Source of the DNA: Adiantum capillus-veneris
Taxonomy: Eukaryota > Streptophyta > Polypodiopsida > Polypodiales > Pteridaceae
DNA: 64,000 bases
Direction of reading: 5' to 3'
Assembly: GCA_014529385.2 (NCBI GenBank)
Contig: CM043966.1
Location: 90,433,587 to 90,497,586, forward strand
Shown here: one piece after another, positions 43,890 through 55,572 of the stretch
Numbering within the stretch: position 1 is the first letter of the stretch
How the letters are laid out: each line of letters starts with the position of its first letter
Translations under genes and position numbers: made by a program
Notes under the pieces: model-generated
The model's input: the letters and a program-made list of their open reading frames with translations, nothing else
Databases searched by the model: none
Told to the model about the DNA's origin: nothing

Positions 43890-44379
43890 CTATACATCAA
43901 CTCATGCAAAATGCAGAACAGTCACACAGTAGACTAGGGGCAAGATCTCAATCAATGGCAAGACGAAGGATCGCGATCGATGGCAAGAAAACGGATTGAG
44001 GTTGTTTGGGGTTGAGGGATCAAAGCTGGCACTTTCACGTACAATACCCCCATATTGTAACAACAAGGCTTCATGATACAACTGACATTGGACAACGGAC
44101 GTCAAGTAGTAAATCATGAGGTGCAATTAGGAAGCGAGAGCTAATTGGCCATCCGATATTTGGAAGAAGCAGGAGGCATGAGCAGCAGATTGCACTACTA
44201 TGATATGATTTCTACAGCTGTCAATAGTTCAACTGACTACAAGTAGTAATACTAGCACTAACATACAACATTTGAAGAGCATAATAATTCATTCCTTATT
44301 AGATATGATGTTGATCACTGCATTGCAAAATTACAAAAAACTCTCTTCTAGAAGATCCTCTCACAAACAATCGGCCATA
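43890..44379. other. Upstream flank of the SWIB fragment; no gene
   Basis: Mixed-composition DNA without recognised features. Confidence 0.4.
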
Positions 44380-44640
44380 GAGCATAGGATAAGGCCTATG
44401 ATAGAATTGAATGGGAGTTCATACTTCAAAGTCTATATGATATGGGTTTGGATAGATTCTTTTTTACATTCTTTTTGGGAGTGCGTCAGCTAGAATTTCA
44501 GTTAATGGTACTCTTACAGATGTTATTCCATTGCATAAATCCATAAGACAAGGGTGCCCACATTATTCTTTGCTCTATGCTATCTCAGCTGATGCCTGGG
44601 ATTGGCTTGTTAAAGATGTTATGCAATAGGAAAAACTCAC
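44380..44640 (+). pseudogene. L1-type LINE reverse transcriptase scrap
   Basis: One frame reads DKAYDRIEWEFILQSLYDMG (about 44388-44450). After a frame change at about 44480, ARISVNGTLTDVIPLHKSIRQGC follows, then LLYAISADAWDWLV (about 44484-44610). KAYDR-EW, SVNG and S-RQGCP are hallmark L1 RT blocks. Neither ORF1, endonuclease nor YADD is present, so it is a truncated relic. It belongs to a different lineage from the LINEs at 20-32 kb (GVKQGCPLSP). Confidence 0.8.
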
Positions 44641-44847
44641 TGCCATAGATGTTATGTAGTAGGAAAAACTCACGTACCTGGCTCTATGAAGCAAATGTGC
44701 CTCCAAAAGTGTGTTGATCATACTGATGCATTTGTGAGGAATGCATTGGAGGAAAAAACATGCCCATGCTGCCTATTGACTGGTGTTTAGGTTGAGCCAT
44801 TATTTGATAGTTTATAGTTTAGCTTCTTTTTTATGTGCCATATCCGT
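44641..44847. other. No gene seen
   Basis: Possible continuation of the LINE scrap; contains a near-repeat of GATGTTATG-AGTAGGAAAAACTCAC at 44610-44675. No motif. Confidence 0.4.
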
Positions 44848-45155
44848 ACGATGTCGAGGGATATGTGTTCGCTACGTGAGGCCTCTGGCTGTGGGAGGTG
44901 TGAAAGAGAGAGAACAAGAACAACTGATGCAACTGACTTTGGCAATCGCCATAATCATCAATTAATCGATTAATACATTTGAGTACAACTTAATCTTTAA
45001 CCAAGCCGAGCTGTTAACAGCACCGTCACTTGGATCATCTGCTAACTATGAGTTTAAGCTCCCATTTACAAGATTAACCGGGTCGTTAACGACACCGGAC
45101 TTAACAAAATCTAATTCAATCTCTAACGGATGCCGATGATGAAAGTTTTCCTCTG
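44848..45155 (-). repeat. LTR-like direct repeat, left copy (partner 55250-55572)
   Basis: Shares GAGGGATATGTGTTCGCTACG, GTGTGAAAGAGAGAGAACAAG, ATCAATTAATCGATTAATAC and ACAACTTAATCTTTA with 55250-55572 in the same orientation, 10.4 kb apart. The right copy lies at the 5' end of a minus-strand Gag-like frame, so these are interpreted as LTR portions of a minus-strand retroelement into which another element is nested. Compared with the right copy it lacks a ~35-base segment and has an extra CACCGTCACTTGGATCAT piece. Confidence 0.75.
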
Positions 45156-46650
45156 CCGCTTTATCAGCTTCGAATACCTCATGGATTCTGCAAGCTTCAA
45201 TTCAGTTCACTGCCTCGATCATCAAGCTTCAATTATTACCAATTATCTTGTAACTTCCTGCTTTATGCACTTTGGACTGGCTTATCTACCGTTCACGAGC
45301 TTTATCTTCACCTCTACTCAACTTGCTCCGAGTCCCTTAACCCCTGCTTGGCCTGCCTTGTTGGCTTTCCTCTTGCTTCTTACCTTGCTTTGTTTATCGT
45401 GCATGCCTTCTCCTGCTTTCTTCTCTTGCTTTGGTTCAAGACCAAGCTCGCCTTCTCAAGCTTGCTTGCTTAGTTCAGCAGGTTTCTCATCTTGTTCGCT
45501 TCGAAAAAAGCTTCAAGCTCCTTCCTCCTCTTGCTTTCCTTACCCTCGTTATCTCTCTTCTTAATTGCCTTCCCTTCGAATCCCTTTTTTAAGAGAGAGA
45601 AAAAAAACTTGCTTCCCGCTCCTGGCTCCGAGCCCTCCTCGTTCTTCTCCTTTGCCAAGCTTGTCTTTGTTCAAACTTGAGAGCACCAGAACTTGGAGCT
45701 ATAGTCCTCCTTTGGTCGATTCAGCACGAGGGAGAGAAGCTTTGCTTTGTTTACCTTGCCGAGAATGAGAGTGAGAGAGAAGGAGCTCTGCTTGCTTGCC
45801 TCGTTTCCTCCTCACTTCGTAACCTTCCTCTTTATGCCATGGAGTCCTTCTTGCCCTTGGACTCCCCTCGTGACTCCTTGTTATGCCTTGCCGTCGGTTA
45901 CCTCCTCAATCTGCCTTCGTTCTTCCTCACTGCCCTTATTGGCTTTCTTTTTTCATAACCCCGTTCTTTCGTTAGCCAAGGACAAGAGAGAGGATAGAGA
46001 GCTTTGCCTCTGTTAGCCGAGGTCGAGAGAGAGGATAGAGAGCTTTGCCTCCAAGCTCCCTTGCTTCCTTCCCCTCTTGCCAAGAGAGATGATAGAGAGC
46101 TTTGCCTCTGTTAGCCGAGGTCGAGAGAGAGGATAGAGAACTTTGCCTCCAAGCTCCCTTGCTTCCTTCCCCTCTTGCCCTCTTGCCCTCGTTGGCCTTC
46201 TTCCCTCGTTTTCCTTGCCGGAGACCTCCTCTTCGTAACCTTCCCCCCAAGCTTTGCTTCCCCGAAGACCTCCTTCTTCTTAACCTCGTTTTGTTCCCCC
46301 GTTTTTCCCCTCCAATAATAGATCCCCAAGTTTTTTCCCCACCACGCAGTCACGGCGCCGTGACGGACGTGGCATGGGAGCGACTGCCATGACGTGGCAA
46401 GCCCGGATTGTGGACAGCACCGTTTGACACAATCCAGGTACCAAACATGGTCGCCTCTGCATGTTGAGCATTTGTTTCTCCATGCTCATCCTCGTCTGAG
46501 CCTCCTGCAAGTCGCCACCGGCTTCTTTTCCTCCTCTCTGCGCTCGCCTATGCTGCCTGCACGTTTTTTCTCCATTCTTTTCTTCTTATTCACACTCAAT
46601 TACCCTCCCCCTTGGGCGGCCATACTTATTGGCTTTGGGCGGCCTTAGCC
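45156..46650. other. Pyrimidine-rich DNA, possibly the rest of the LTR; no gene
   Basis: Strongly C/T-rich on the plus strand with many CTTGCTT/CCTTGCC words. Plus-strand open frames are low-complexity Ser/Leu/Pro and not called. A GGCGCC palindrome in CACGGCGCCGTGA occurs at about 46352-46364. Confidence 0.45.
46001..46196. repeat. Two tandem 98-bp units
   Basis: GCTTTGCCTCTGTTAGCCGAGG starts at 46001 and 46099. Both units continue TCGAGAGAGAGGATAGAGA and CCAAGCTCCCTTGCTTCC. Confidence 0.95.
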
Positions 46651-48299
46651 CTTGGGTGGCCACACTTGGTATGCATGTCGGCAAAGCATTTCCAAGCACA
46701 AGTTATTTCTCCCAGCAATCCTCGGCTAATAATATCTTCATGAATTTCGATGTCGTAAAAGTCTTGAATAGTGCCACATGCCTGCAAAATGTAAGTATAA
46801 GTGATTGCATTTGATGTAAGGTCTTCCCATCACATTCAGTCAAAGAGTGTCAGACTAGCCAGGCATTGCCAATTACAACTACCGCCGGCCGCCAACATTG
46901 GACAGGCATTGGCATACATACCGATTAAAGCACTGCCATCTCAAGCACTTATTCTGTTGTATTCAAAACCCTTGCTGATGCTCAAAACTCCCAGACGGAA
47001 CACCGACCAAGCGGACTGGACTGGTATGGGACCGGCCCCCGGTGAATCTTTAACGGCCAATAACTTGGCAACCGAAACTCCGATCGCTGATCTGAAAAGA
47101 CTGATGTGCTCCAAAAAGTGAGCACTTCAAGCCCATGCATTCATTTCATTTCTGTCACCTTAGTTGCAGTTGCCCAGTCCGGTACGGATCTGAAATCGAC
47201 TTAAACTTCAAATTGCCATAACTTTTTGTAAGATCCCCAACCCGCCTACACCAAGATCGGGATGGGATCCTTGACAGGTCTCTAGGCCTTATAAAAATCA
47301 GAGTCTCTAAACAAGAAAAATCCAAGGAATAAACCTTTGCCATTGACAATGTCTTGAGTCTATAGCCCTAGAAGAAGACCTAGTCCTGTCTCACAGCGGA
47401 AACGGGACATTGTATTCAAACGGCCTACAAAAAAAAAATTCTTATTCCGGCCCTATAACTTCATCATTCAGATTATGGTTTCCTTAGCCAACGCTTTTTT
47501 CCCCCTAACATATGTGAGGGCACAGCCGTTGGTAGATTCCTCTTCCAAGTGAGAAGTTTCTAAAACGTTTTAGTGCACGGGAATGGATAGTTACCTGACT
47601 AATCAAGTCCACCCGTCCATGATTGACAACCTTAGTCAATCCCCACTTACCACCCCGCACTCACACAAGATTCATTTATCTTATTATTACATTGTTTTAA
47701 CATTTAAAATAATGGTTTCTTTTAACGTTCCATCACAGTAATTCCTTGAAGACAGCATTGAAAGCATTCTTTTAGAAAACAAACATCTTTAAACTTAAGA
47801 CAGGGTACTGTCAATCAAAACATTATCCATAATAACCATGACCAGTACTCTTCTTGTCTCAAGACCACCTAAGGGTGAAAAACGACACCCATTCCTTATT
47901 CAAATCTGGAGTGGATAAACCCCCACCCAAGGTTCCGGGTGCCCATACACCAAACCAGTTGCCCATACAACCGGACGGCTCCCCCTAGGATAAAAAACGG
48001 TATCCTAACTTATGTAGAAACATCAAGACATGACACGGAGTAGAAACTCATCGTTCATGGGGATAACCGACTTAACCGTGGCTAGAAAGCCAATCATTAT
48101 CATCAATTTATATCAAGGAATCGGAGATGTCTTAAGGATGATCAAACATATCTTTCCTAATTCAACCAGTTTTAACCCAAACAATTCTTTCCTATATTAT
48201 AAACAAATACACGTTGGAAGTTACCTTCCGTTTGCAGTCAGTTTATCCTTCTAACGTATGCAATGCTAACTTATAAAAGAACTTAAACTAATTAAAGAC
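46651..48299. other. Internal retroelement DNA; no protein recognised
   Basis: About 1.65 kb with no family motif in any frame. 47000-47300 contains TAACTTGGCAACCGAAACTCC and CCATAACTTTTTGTAAGATCC, phrases that read like LTR or untranslated DNA. Could be the 3' part of the element whose gag starts at 48485, with its coding region deleted. Confidence 0.35.
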
Positions 48300-48485
48300 T
48301 TAATTGAACAATGGGAAACCCACCTGGGATTGATTGGCCATCTGTTGTTGCGCTGGTGCGTGAAGACTCTCATTCGTAGGCCTACTACTAGGCTCGGCTT
48401 CGTCGTCGTGCGACGCTCTAGTTTGTTTTGGAGCTACTTCCTCATCATCAGATGTAGGATTTGCTCGGGTTCTTTTTTGTGCCAT
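48300..48485 (-). CDS. Short gag-like N-terminal ORF of an LTR element
   Basis: Minus-strand frame from ATG 48485, beginning MAQKRTRANPTSDDEEVAP, with a basic start, then an acidic Ser/Asp/Glu run, then Gln-rich residues. Many plant Ty3-type Gag proteins start this way. The frame ends after 61 codons; GTGGG right after the QSQ codons could be a splice donor or a truncation point. It is preceded by the AT-rich leader with the tandem array and by a TATA box 3.1 kb upstream. No pol domain follows. Confidence 0.4.
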   Translation of the reverse strand: MAQKRTRANPTSDDEEVAPKQTRASHDDEAEPSSRPTNESLHAPAQQQMANQSQVGFPLFN

Positions 48486-48949
48486 AACTTCTTATCCTTA
48501 TGAAAAGGACGTCTAATCATTAGGTAAATAGTTCAAATTCTAAACTTAACCTTTGTATTTAACCGTAACCCATCCAAGGTTAAATATATAGTCTTAATTG
48601 GTAAATTCTTGACCTAGTAATTTCTTATTTGTCTATATAAGCATGATAACTTCTTCCACCGTTTCCCTAAGGGTTTTCTAAGCTCTCCTAACTTTCTTAT
48701 AATTTTCTATATCTTTTTCCTAATTTTCCTATCAACTTTTAAGATAATAATTTACTTATTTTGGGCTTAATATTTATTATATTTAATTTCTCTTGAAGAT
48801 TTCATTTCCTTAATTTGATATCATAGGTTTGCACTTACTATAATTTTTCTAAAAACTTTTAACCACAAGTCTATTTATTTTAATTAATCATTTGCTCAAA
48901 ATAAGACTTTTGGTCAATTATGATTTACTCACCTCACTAATTAACTATG
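48486..48949. other. Leader between the array and the gag-like start; no gene
   Basis: Very AT-rich, without recognised motifs. Confidence 0.4.
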
Positions 48950-51240
48950 GTATAATTACCACAAGTAGATAAAGATATTTTTGACGTATGGTAATTATCT
49001 TATTATTTTATAACTTAATTATATAATTTCCATCTTCAATTTTTAGCTAAAGATAGTGTAATTTGACTTAGATAAATATCTATACTAATTTTCTAACCTT
49101 GACATAATTATCACGGCCTCTTTATCCTATAATATAGCTCTGATAAATAGCATGTAATCATCTAGCATGATTTACTAATTTCCCTCTTTAATTTTTAGCT
49201 AAAAATAGTGTAATTTGAGTTAGATAAATACCTATACTACTTTTCTAACCTTGGCATAATTATCACGGCCTGTTGACCCTATAATAAATCTCTAAAAAAA
49301 TAGCATGTAATTATCGCACATGATTTACTAATTTCCCCCTTTACTTTTTAGCTAGAAACAGTATAATTTGACTTAAATAAATATCAATACTACTTTACTA
49401 ACCTTAGAATAATTATCACTGCCTCTTGACCCTATAATACAGCTCTGATAAATAGCATGTAATTATAGCACATGATTTACTAATTTCCCCCTTTACTTTT
49501 TAGTTAAAAACAGTATAATTTGGCTTGGATAAATATTTATACTACTTTTCTAACCTTGGCATAATTATCACGGCCTCTTGACCCTATAATACAGCTCTGA
49601 TAAATAGCATGTAATTATAGCACATGATTTACTAATTTCCCCCTTTACTTTTTAGCTAGAAACAGTATAATTTGACTTAAATAAATACCTATACTACTTT
49701 CCTAAGTTGGGCATAATTATCACGGCCTCTTGACTCTATAATACAGCTCTGATAAATAGCATGTAATCATAGCACATGATTTACTAATTTCCCCTTTTAC
49801 TTTTTAGCTAGAAATAGTATAATTTGACTTAAATAAATATCTATACTACTTTTCTAACATTTTCATGATTATCACGGCCTCTTGACCCCATAATACAGCT
49901 CTCAAAAATAGCATGTAATTATAGCACATGATTTACTAATTTCCCCCTTTAATTTACCCCTAAAAACAGCATAATTCCACTAAGATAATTAGTTAAACTA
50001 ATTTTATGAGCTTGTCCTAATTATCACAGGTTTTTTAACACCTAATTAACCACTGATAAAAGTATCTCAACAATTGAAATCAATTTACTAATTTCCCCTA
50101 TTTAAATTTCTCAAAAAACAGGGTATTTTAGCTAAAGTAATTAGCTAAATTAATTTCCTGATCTTCTCCTAATTATCACGGGTTATTGCACACCTAATTA
50201 ACTACTGATAATTATATGGAATCATTTTAATTCCATTTACTAATTTCCACTATTAAAATTTTTCAAAAAACACAGTAATTATGCCTAATTAATTATCTGA
50301 GCTTCTCCTAATTATCACAAGTTTCTTAACACCTAATTAACCACTTATAAATTTATCTCAACAATTGAAATCAATTTACTAATTTCCCCTATTTAAATTT
50401 CTCAAAAATTAGGGTATTTTAGCTCAAGTAATTAGCTAAGTTAATCTCCTGATCTTCTCCTAATTATCACGGGTTATTGCACATCTAATTAACTGCTGAT
50501 AATTATATGGAAGCATTTTAATTCCATTTACTAATTTCCCCTATTAAAATTGTTCAAAAAACACAGTAATTATGCGTAATTAATTAGCTAGATTAATTTT
50601 CTGAGATTTTCCTAACTATCACAGGTTCCTTAACACCTAAATAACCACTGATAAATTTATCTCAACAATTGAAATCAATTTACTAGTTTCCCCTATTTAA
50701 ATTGCTCAAAAAACAGGATATTTTAGCTAAAGTAATTAGCTAAGTTAATTTCCTGATCTTCTCCTAATTATGACGGGTTATTGCACACCTAATTAACTAC
50801 TGATAATTATATGGAAGCATTTTAATTCCATTTACTAATTTCCCTTATTAAAATTGTTCAAAAAACACAGTAATTATGCCTAATTAATTAACTAGATTAA
50901 TTATCTGAGCTTCTCCTAATTATCACCGGTTCCTTAACACCTAAATAACCACTGATAAATGTATCTCAACAATTGAAATCAATTTACTAATTTCCCCTAT
51001 TTAAATTGGTCAAAAAACAGAGTAATTCTACCTAATTAATTAGCTAGATTCATTATCTAAAATTTTTCTAATTATCACGGGTTCCTTAATACCCAATTAA
51101 CCACTGATAAATATATTATAGAAATTGAAATCAATTTACTAATTTCCCCTATTTAAATAGCTCAAAAAACAGAGTAATTAGGAAAATTGCTCAAAAAATT
51201 ATAGGATAATTTTCCTAGCTTAATGATTGTCTAATGCAAC
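48950..51240. repeat. Tandem array of ~152-bp units (about 15)
   Basis: The marker TATCAC(G/A)(G) recurs at about 49109, 49261, 49414, 49566, 49718, 49870, 50022, 50174, 50313, 50465, 50618, 50769, 50921 and 51073, i.e. every 139-153 bases. All units contain the words TTTACTAATTTCC and CCTAATTA/CCTATAATA. The first six are one subtype (GGCCTCTTGACCCTATAATA). From 50022 two subtypes alternate (AGGTTCCTTAACACCTAA and GGGTTATTGCACACCTAA), giving a dimeric higher-order period of about 300. Strongly AT-rich. Confidence 0.95.
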
Positions 51241-51606
51241 TCTGATAATTACCTCTTCTTAATGTAAGCTTAATTAATGTATTTATCATTAATTCATGGT
51301 TAATTTGGCTAATTTCAGCCATAATATGATAGGATAATTAATTAGCTTAATATTACTAAGATTAATTACAATAATCATTAGAGATTAATTAATTTAAAGA
51401 GGTTTAAGGAGCATGCATAGGTCTAATCTTTGATTTATTAACAATTTATCTTAATCTAACCTTGCTAATTAAGAAGGATTAGGTTAATTACCGTTAGGGT
51501 TAATCAATTAGAGATTAAACTCTAATGATTTTTGCGTAATGTTCTCTCTAGATGAGAGAGAGAGTAGCAAGGCTCCGAGTCTGTGTAAAATGTGAAGCTA
51601 GGGGTC

Positions 51607-51616
51607 CTATTTATAG
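51607..51616 (-). promoter_or_regulatory. TATA box of a minus-strand LTR-type element
   Basis: Reads CTATAAATAG on the minus strand, an excellent plant TATA box, followed by GGACCCCTAGCTTCACATTT. Transcription would start near 51580 and run into the 152-bp array. Confidence 0.6.
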
Positions 51617-53039
51617 TTTTCTGGCACTCATAAGCTCTCACCGGCTGAAAAAGGCAGTTGCTTGAAGTTCAAGCAGCCCCCAGCAAGTCAAAAAACGACC
51701 CCTGCTGCTAAATGAGTCCCTGACAGGTCAATGATGACCCTCCCATTACCTGCCAGCTTTTTAAAATATCAATTATGCTATATTTTGACCCATTTTACTT
51801 AATTGGTAAATATCTTGTAAATATCTAGGAGGCCTTTAATAAAGTCTATGCTTAAATGATTACTGCAACCCTTCAATTTTACCTATTTTATTCAATTCAC
51901 AGTGTAAACTTCCAGGGGTCATAACTATGCCAGTTTTTATCGGAATTCAATTCTGAAAATTTCTAGCCCGGGGTTTGCTGTGCTTAAGATTCCAAAAATA
52001 CCAATATTTGCCATGGTCGGACAATTATACATTGCTTTTTCAATAATCATATCAATTTGATTAAGCTTTATAAAACCTTTAAGGTTTCAGAAACTGGAAA
52101 CCTTACACTTTTGCACCGTAGCTCTAATCGACGAACTGTAAAGACAGGCCGATAGAGCACTTCAAGCACTACTGTTTTAGATCATAATATCCCATATGTG
52201 CTCACTTCAAACGTAGCCCTTTTTAGCATCATTAAGGCATGTTTTGGACCTTTTGAGCCGCATCCATCATACATTAACCATTAAGCTTGGCATGTTAACA
52301 AGCCCTGATCACTGCTCATTAAATGTATAGGCTTCAAAGAAGCTCAGCTTGCATTTTGTTGCTCTTTTTCTCTTCATGGCAGCGGAGCTGCACGACATCC
52401 ACCCCTTTGAACCTACACAGCCTCCGGTCTGTGCCAAGAGCACTTCAATCTGCATCTGTTATAGGTACCTTAAGCTCTTGCCAGCATCAAACTCACTTAA
52501 CTGGTAAACATATGAAAAATGAAATAAGGCTTATACCCTATCATCAATGTTCTAGCTTAATCATTAGGTAGTTGCCCATCAAAAATCTCTGAACTACATC
52601 TGTCGTATCTTCAAAGCATTCGATCATGGATAACTTGTTTAGTGAACCCCGCCAGACTCAAGTGCTCCAATTAATGATGCACACGGCTTGACCATTAAGC
52701 TCTCTTTAAGGAACCCTGTCAAGGTCAAGTATGCCTTACTCTGTCTGCACACGAAATGGCCGTCAAGTCCTTTACCTCAAGTTCTGGTAGGAGAACCGAC
52801 TCAAAAGATGTAAAGATACTTCAACAATCGTCCAAAGAAGTCAGTTGGAAGCTAGCCATGTAATCTTATTGAATGCATAACCAAAACTATTTTGACTTAG
52901 CATAATCTAGAAACCAAAACCTTGTACCATGCAACCTGCTACATCAGATAGCTGGTACTCTTCAAATCAGCAACTAGCAATTTAGTAGCCCCCAAGATCA
53001 AACAGGAACCCAATCATCTATCCCACTATGAGCATTCCT
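51617..53039. other. Presumed U3/LTR DNA of the TATA-bearing element; no gene
   Basis: About 1.4 kb lacking open frames of interest. Its right border against the Gag-like frame at 53040 is not marked by an obvious terminal repeat. Confidence 0.35.
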
Positions 53040-55205
53040 TTAAAAAAAATTGCACCATCCTCCAAGATCATAGGGGATATACAATAATTTCCAATCATTA
53101 CAGCATAAACATAAATTAACCCATAAATCTTCATACAAACCGCGTGGATCATATGGCATATAAGCCAATTGCCCCGGACCATGCATATATCTGTCATCTC
53201 CTGGGTCAAAAGCTAGCTCAAAATCCCCTACATCATAGGGTAACATCATATTCCATATAGCTTCAGGTAGCACCAGATACTGCCATATCCCCTGTGCAAC
53301 TGGCTCATCCAAGTGTCGATCATCAATCACAGGTAAAAGAATTAGTAGTTCACCTTCGCTCTCACTAGTATTGGAATCCCAATCATGCATATCTGAATGC
53401 ATCAAGTCTCTGGAAAAACTCTCTTAATTAGGCTCAAAAGATGCATCTGAAAAAAATTCTCTATCTCGTAGAGGCTCAAAATCAAGTAGTGCATCATCTA
53501 ACAACTGCATAAGTTCATTATCTGTTGAATCTGAACAAACTGGCTCATGCATGATTCTGGATTGATTGGTATCCTTAGCATCTGTATTTGAGAAACCTTC
53601 CAAAGCTTTGTCCAGTAAGAACATAAGTTCTAGGTCCACCACTTGAGAAGGTTCCTCAATCCTGCACATTTGAGGTTGCTACAATAAACTAGGATATCCA
53701 CATATGATATGCATACTAAACGCATCTGCAGTAAACTTCTCTTCAAGTCTTTCACCCTCACCCAGATACCTTTGCACTTCTGCAACACAAAGTTCAGCAT
53801 GCACATTGAAAATTTCATCTACTGCCCTGTCTGTATCATCGGCACAATGAAACCAATCATATTCATCAACAAGAGATTGCACTTCACTATGCACCCCCTC
53901 TGAATAAGCATCATCAAGTTCATGATCATTCTGCCATAGTGTGAGCCCTGTGTCACAGATTCTCGATAGAGAAGAAGTTTGCTCCCTCTCTAAATCACCA
54001 TCATCAAATTCAAGATCAGTCTGCCAGATCGGTAGCTCTAGGTCACAGAAGCGTCTCAAAGGAGTCTGCACCCCCTCTAAATCATCATAATCACGTTCAA
54101 GATCAGTTTTCCAATTTGATAGCTGCGCTTCACTAAAACTTGTCAATGAAGGAGTTTGCACCCCCTCTAAATCAAGCACATACTCTTGCTTAACCAAGTC
54201 CTCAAAATCTCGTACATCCAAATTCGATAAATGTGGTATACAAAAAACCATGGTCCTACTGCTCTCAACAGCAGCCCTGCTTTGACCTATAGCATCTGTA
54301 TCATTAATCAACTCTTTAGCAAAATCTGTACCACTATCTTCAATCACCTCTATGGTAGAATCTGCACCAGAAAATTTTTGCTCTAATTCTGGTTCAGTAG
54401 CAAAAGTATCACTTGTAACCGAATCTTTCTGCATGTCTACTTGAATTTGGTTGCACTCATTTACCTGCAAAATTTCTTCTTGAGCTTTAGCCACTTCACT
54501 GTTTTGGTCCCTTGATTTCTTTCCCTCTTGTACTACAGGTACATGTTCTTTGAAAAATTCACCCTGTGTATCCTCAAGCTATAAAGCCTTACCCTCAAAG
54601 ACTTCTACTTCATGCACAACATCTGCAAAACCCAACTTTGCATACACAACTTCAACTATGTCTTCATCATTAGCCTATAAGAAGGTAGCATCCTGCACAA
54701 TAAACTCATCAATTACAGCTTCTAACTTTGATCGTACTTGTCCTCGAATATCTGTGTAGTCTGGTAGACTTGAACTCTGTTCTTGATAGCTTTCATATTG
54801 CTCATAACGTACTTGCATAATATCTTCTTTGAAATACTCCCAGTCATCGTTGAAAGCTTTGGTAACTTCTTGAATCTGCTCCTTCACATCTGAACTCACT
54901 AACTGCTCAAAATATTTGATCATCAACTCTTTTGGTATCCCTCTTACCTTGGTCTCCAGCTCATAGCACTCTATGTAGCCCTCTGGATCGTATCCATCAA
55001 AGAGTACTCTCTCATTGTATACTGCATCTAAAGCTGCATCCAAAGCTTCATCAATTTGATTTTTCTTCTTTACAGTCTCTACTTCAAGCAGAGATCCTTG
55101 AACCAATTGAAGCATCTTTGAAAAATTTGGAACTCTTGACTTATCATCAAAACCGTTTGCACTTAATTCTGCAATCAACTTCATCATCTGCTCTAAATTC
55201 TCCAT
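53040..55205 (-). pseudogene. Ty3-type Gag-like frame with acidic tandem repeats, four in-frame stops
   Basis: A single minus-strand frame of about 720 codons from ATG 55205 (context AAGATGG) to a stop at 53040, interrupted by TAG at 54675, 54579 and 53679 and TAA at 53424 but by no frameshift. The N-terminal domain (FDGYDPEGYIECYELET, then IPKELMIKYFEQLVSSDV, then DDWEYFKEDIMQVRYEQY, about 55000-54790) fits the capsid-type Gag fold of Ty3-like elements. Downstream it is very acidic. Codons at 54173-53907 hold three ~30-residue repeats with DLEGVQTP...W(K/Q)TDLE...D. Farther on, ELM-LLD-AL--F occurs twice (53424-53669). No zinc knuckle, protease, RT or integrase is recognised. It sits just inside the right LTR-like copy. 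The C-terminal role is unknown. Confidence 0.6.
53907..54173 (-). repeat. Coding tandem repeats of ~90 bp in the Gag-like frame
   Basis: Three in-frame units of 29-30 codons, each opening DLEG/DLER and containing a central Trp followed by K/Q-(T/N)-D-(L/H)-E. A partial fourth begins with a Y-S-E-G-V segment. The preserved register argues that the units were once translated. Confidence 0.85.
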
Positions 55206-55249
55206 CTTTACCTCCCACCCCGGCTCATTTCGTGTTGGGTTCACAAAAG

Positions 55250-55572
55250 ATATCGAGGGATATGTGTTCGCTACGTGAGTCGGGCAGGCGTCGGGTCTCT
55301 GGCTGTTGGGCCTCTGGCTGTGGGAGGTGTGAAAGAGAGAGAACAAGAACAACTGATGCAACTGACTCTGGCAATCACCGTAATCATCAATTAATCGATT
55401 AATACATTTGAGTACAACTTAATCTTTAGCCAAGCCGAGCTGTTAATAGAAATATGCTAACTAGGAGTTTAAGCTCCCATTTACAGGATTAACCAGGTCA
55501 TTAACGACACCGAACTTAACAAAATGCTAATTCAATCTCTAACGCATGACGATGATGAAAAGTTTCCTCTCT
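55250..55572 (-). repeat. LTR-like direct repeat, right copy (partner 44848-45155)
   Basis: See the left copy. On the minus strand it ends near ATCCCTCGATATC and is followed by TGTGAACCCAACACG and then the Gag-like ATG 45 bases later, the usual LTR to leader to gag order. Similarity stops at a CTCTCTCTC tract (55568-55580), so this copy is probably truncated on its U3 side. Confidence 0.7.

Noticed and set aside
45130-45564. 144-codon plus-strand open frame rich in Leu/Ser/Cys
   Set aside because: It lies in C/T-rich DNA that begins inside the LTR-like repeat, and composition alone explains the frame. The same holds for the neighbouring frames to 46650.
54932-55402. 156-codon plus-strand frame
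   Set aside because: Antisense shadow of the Gag-like frame and LTR.
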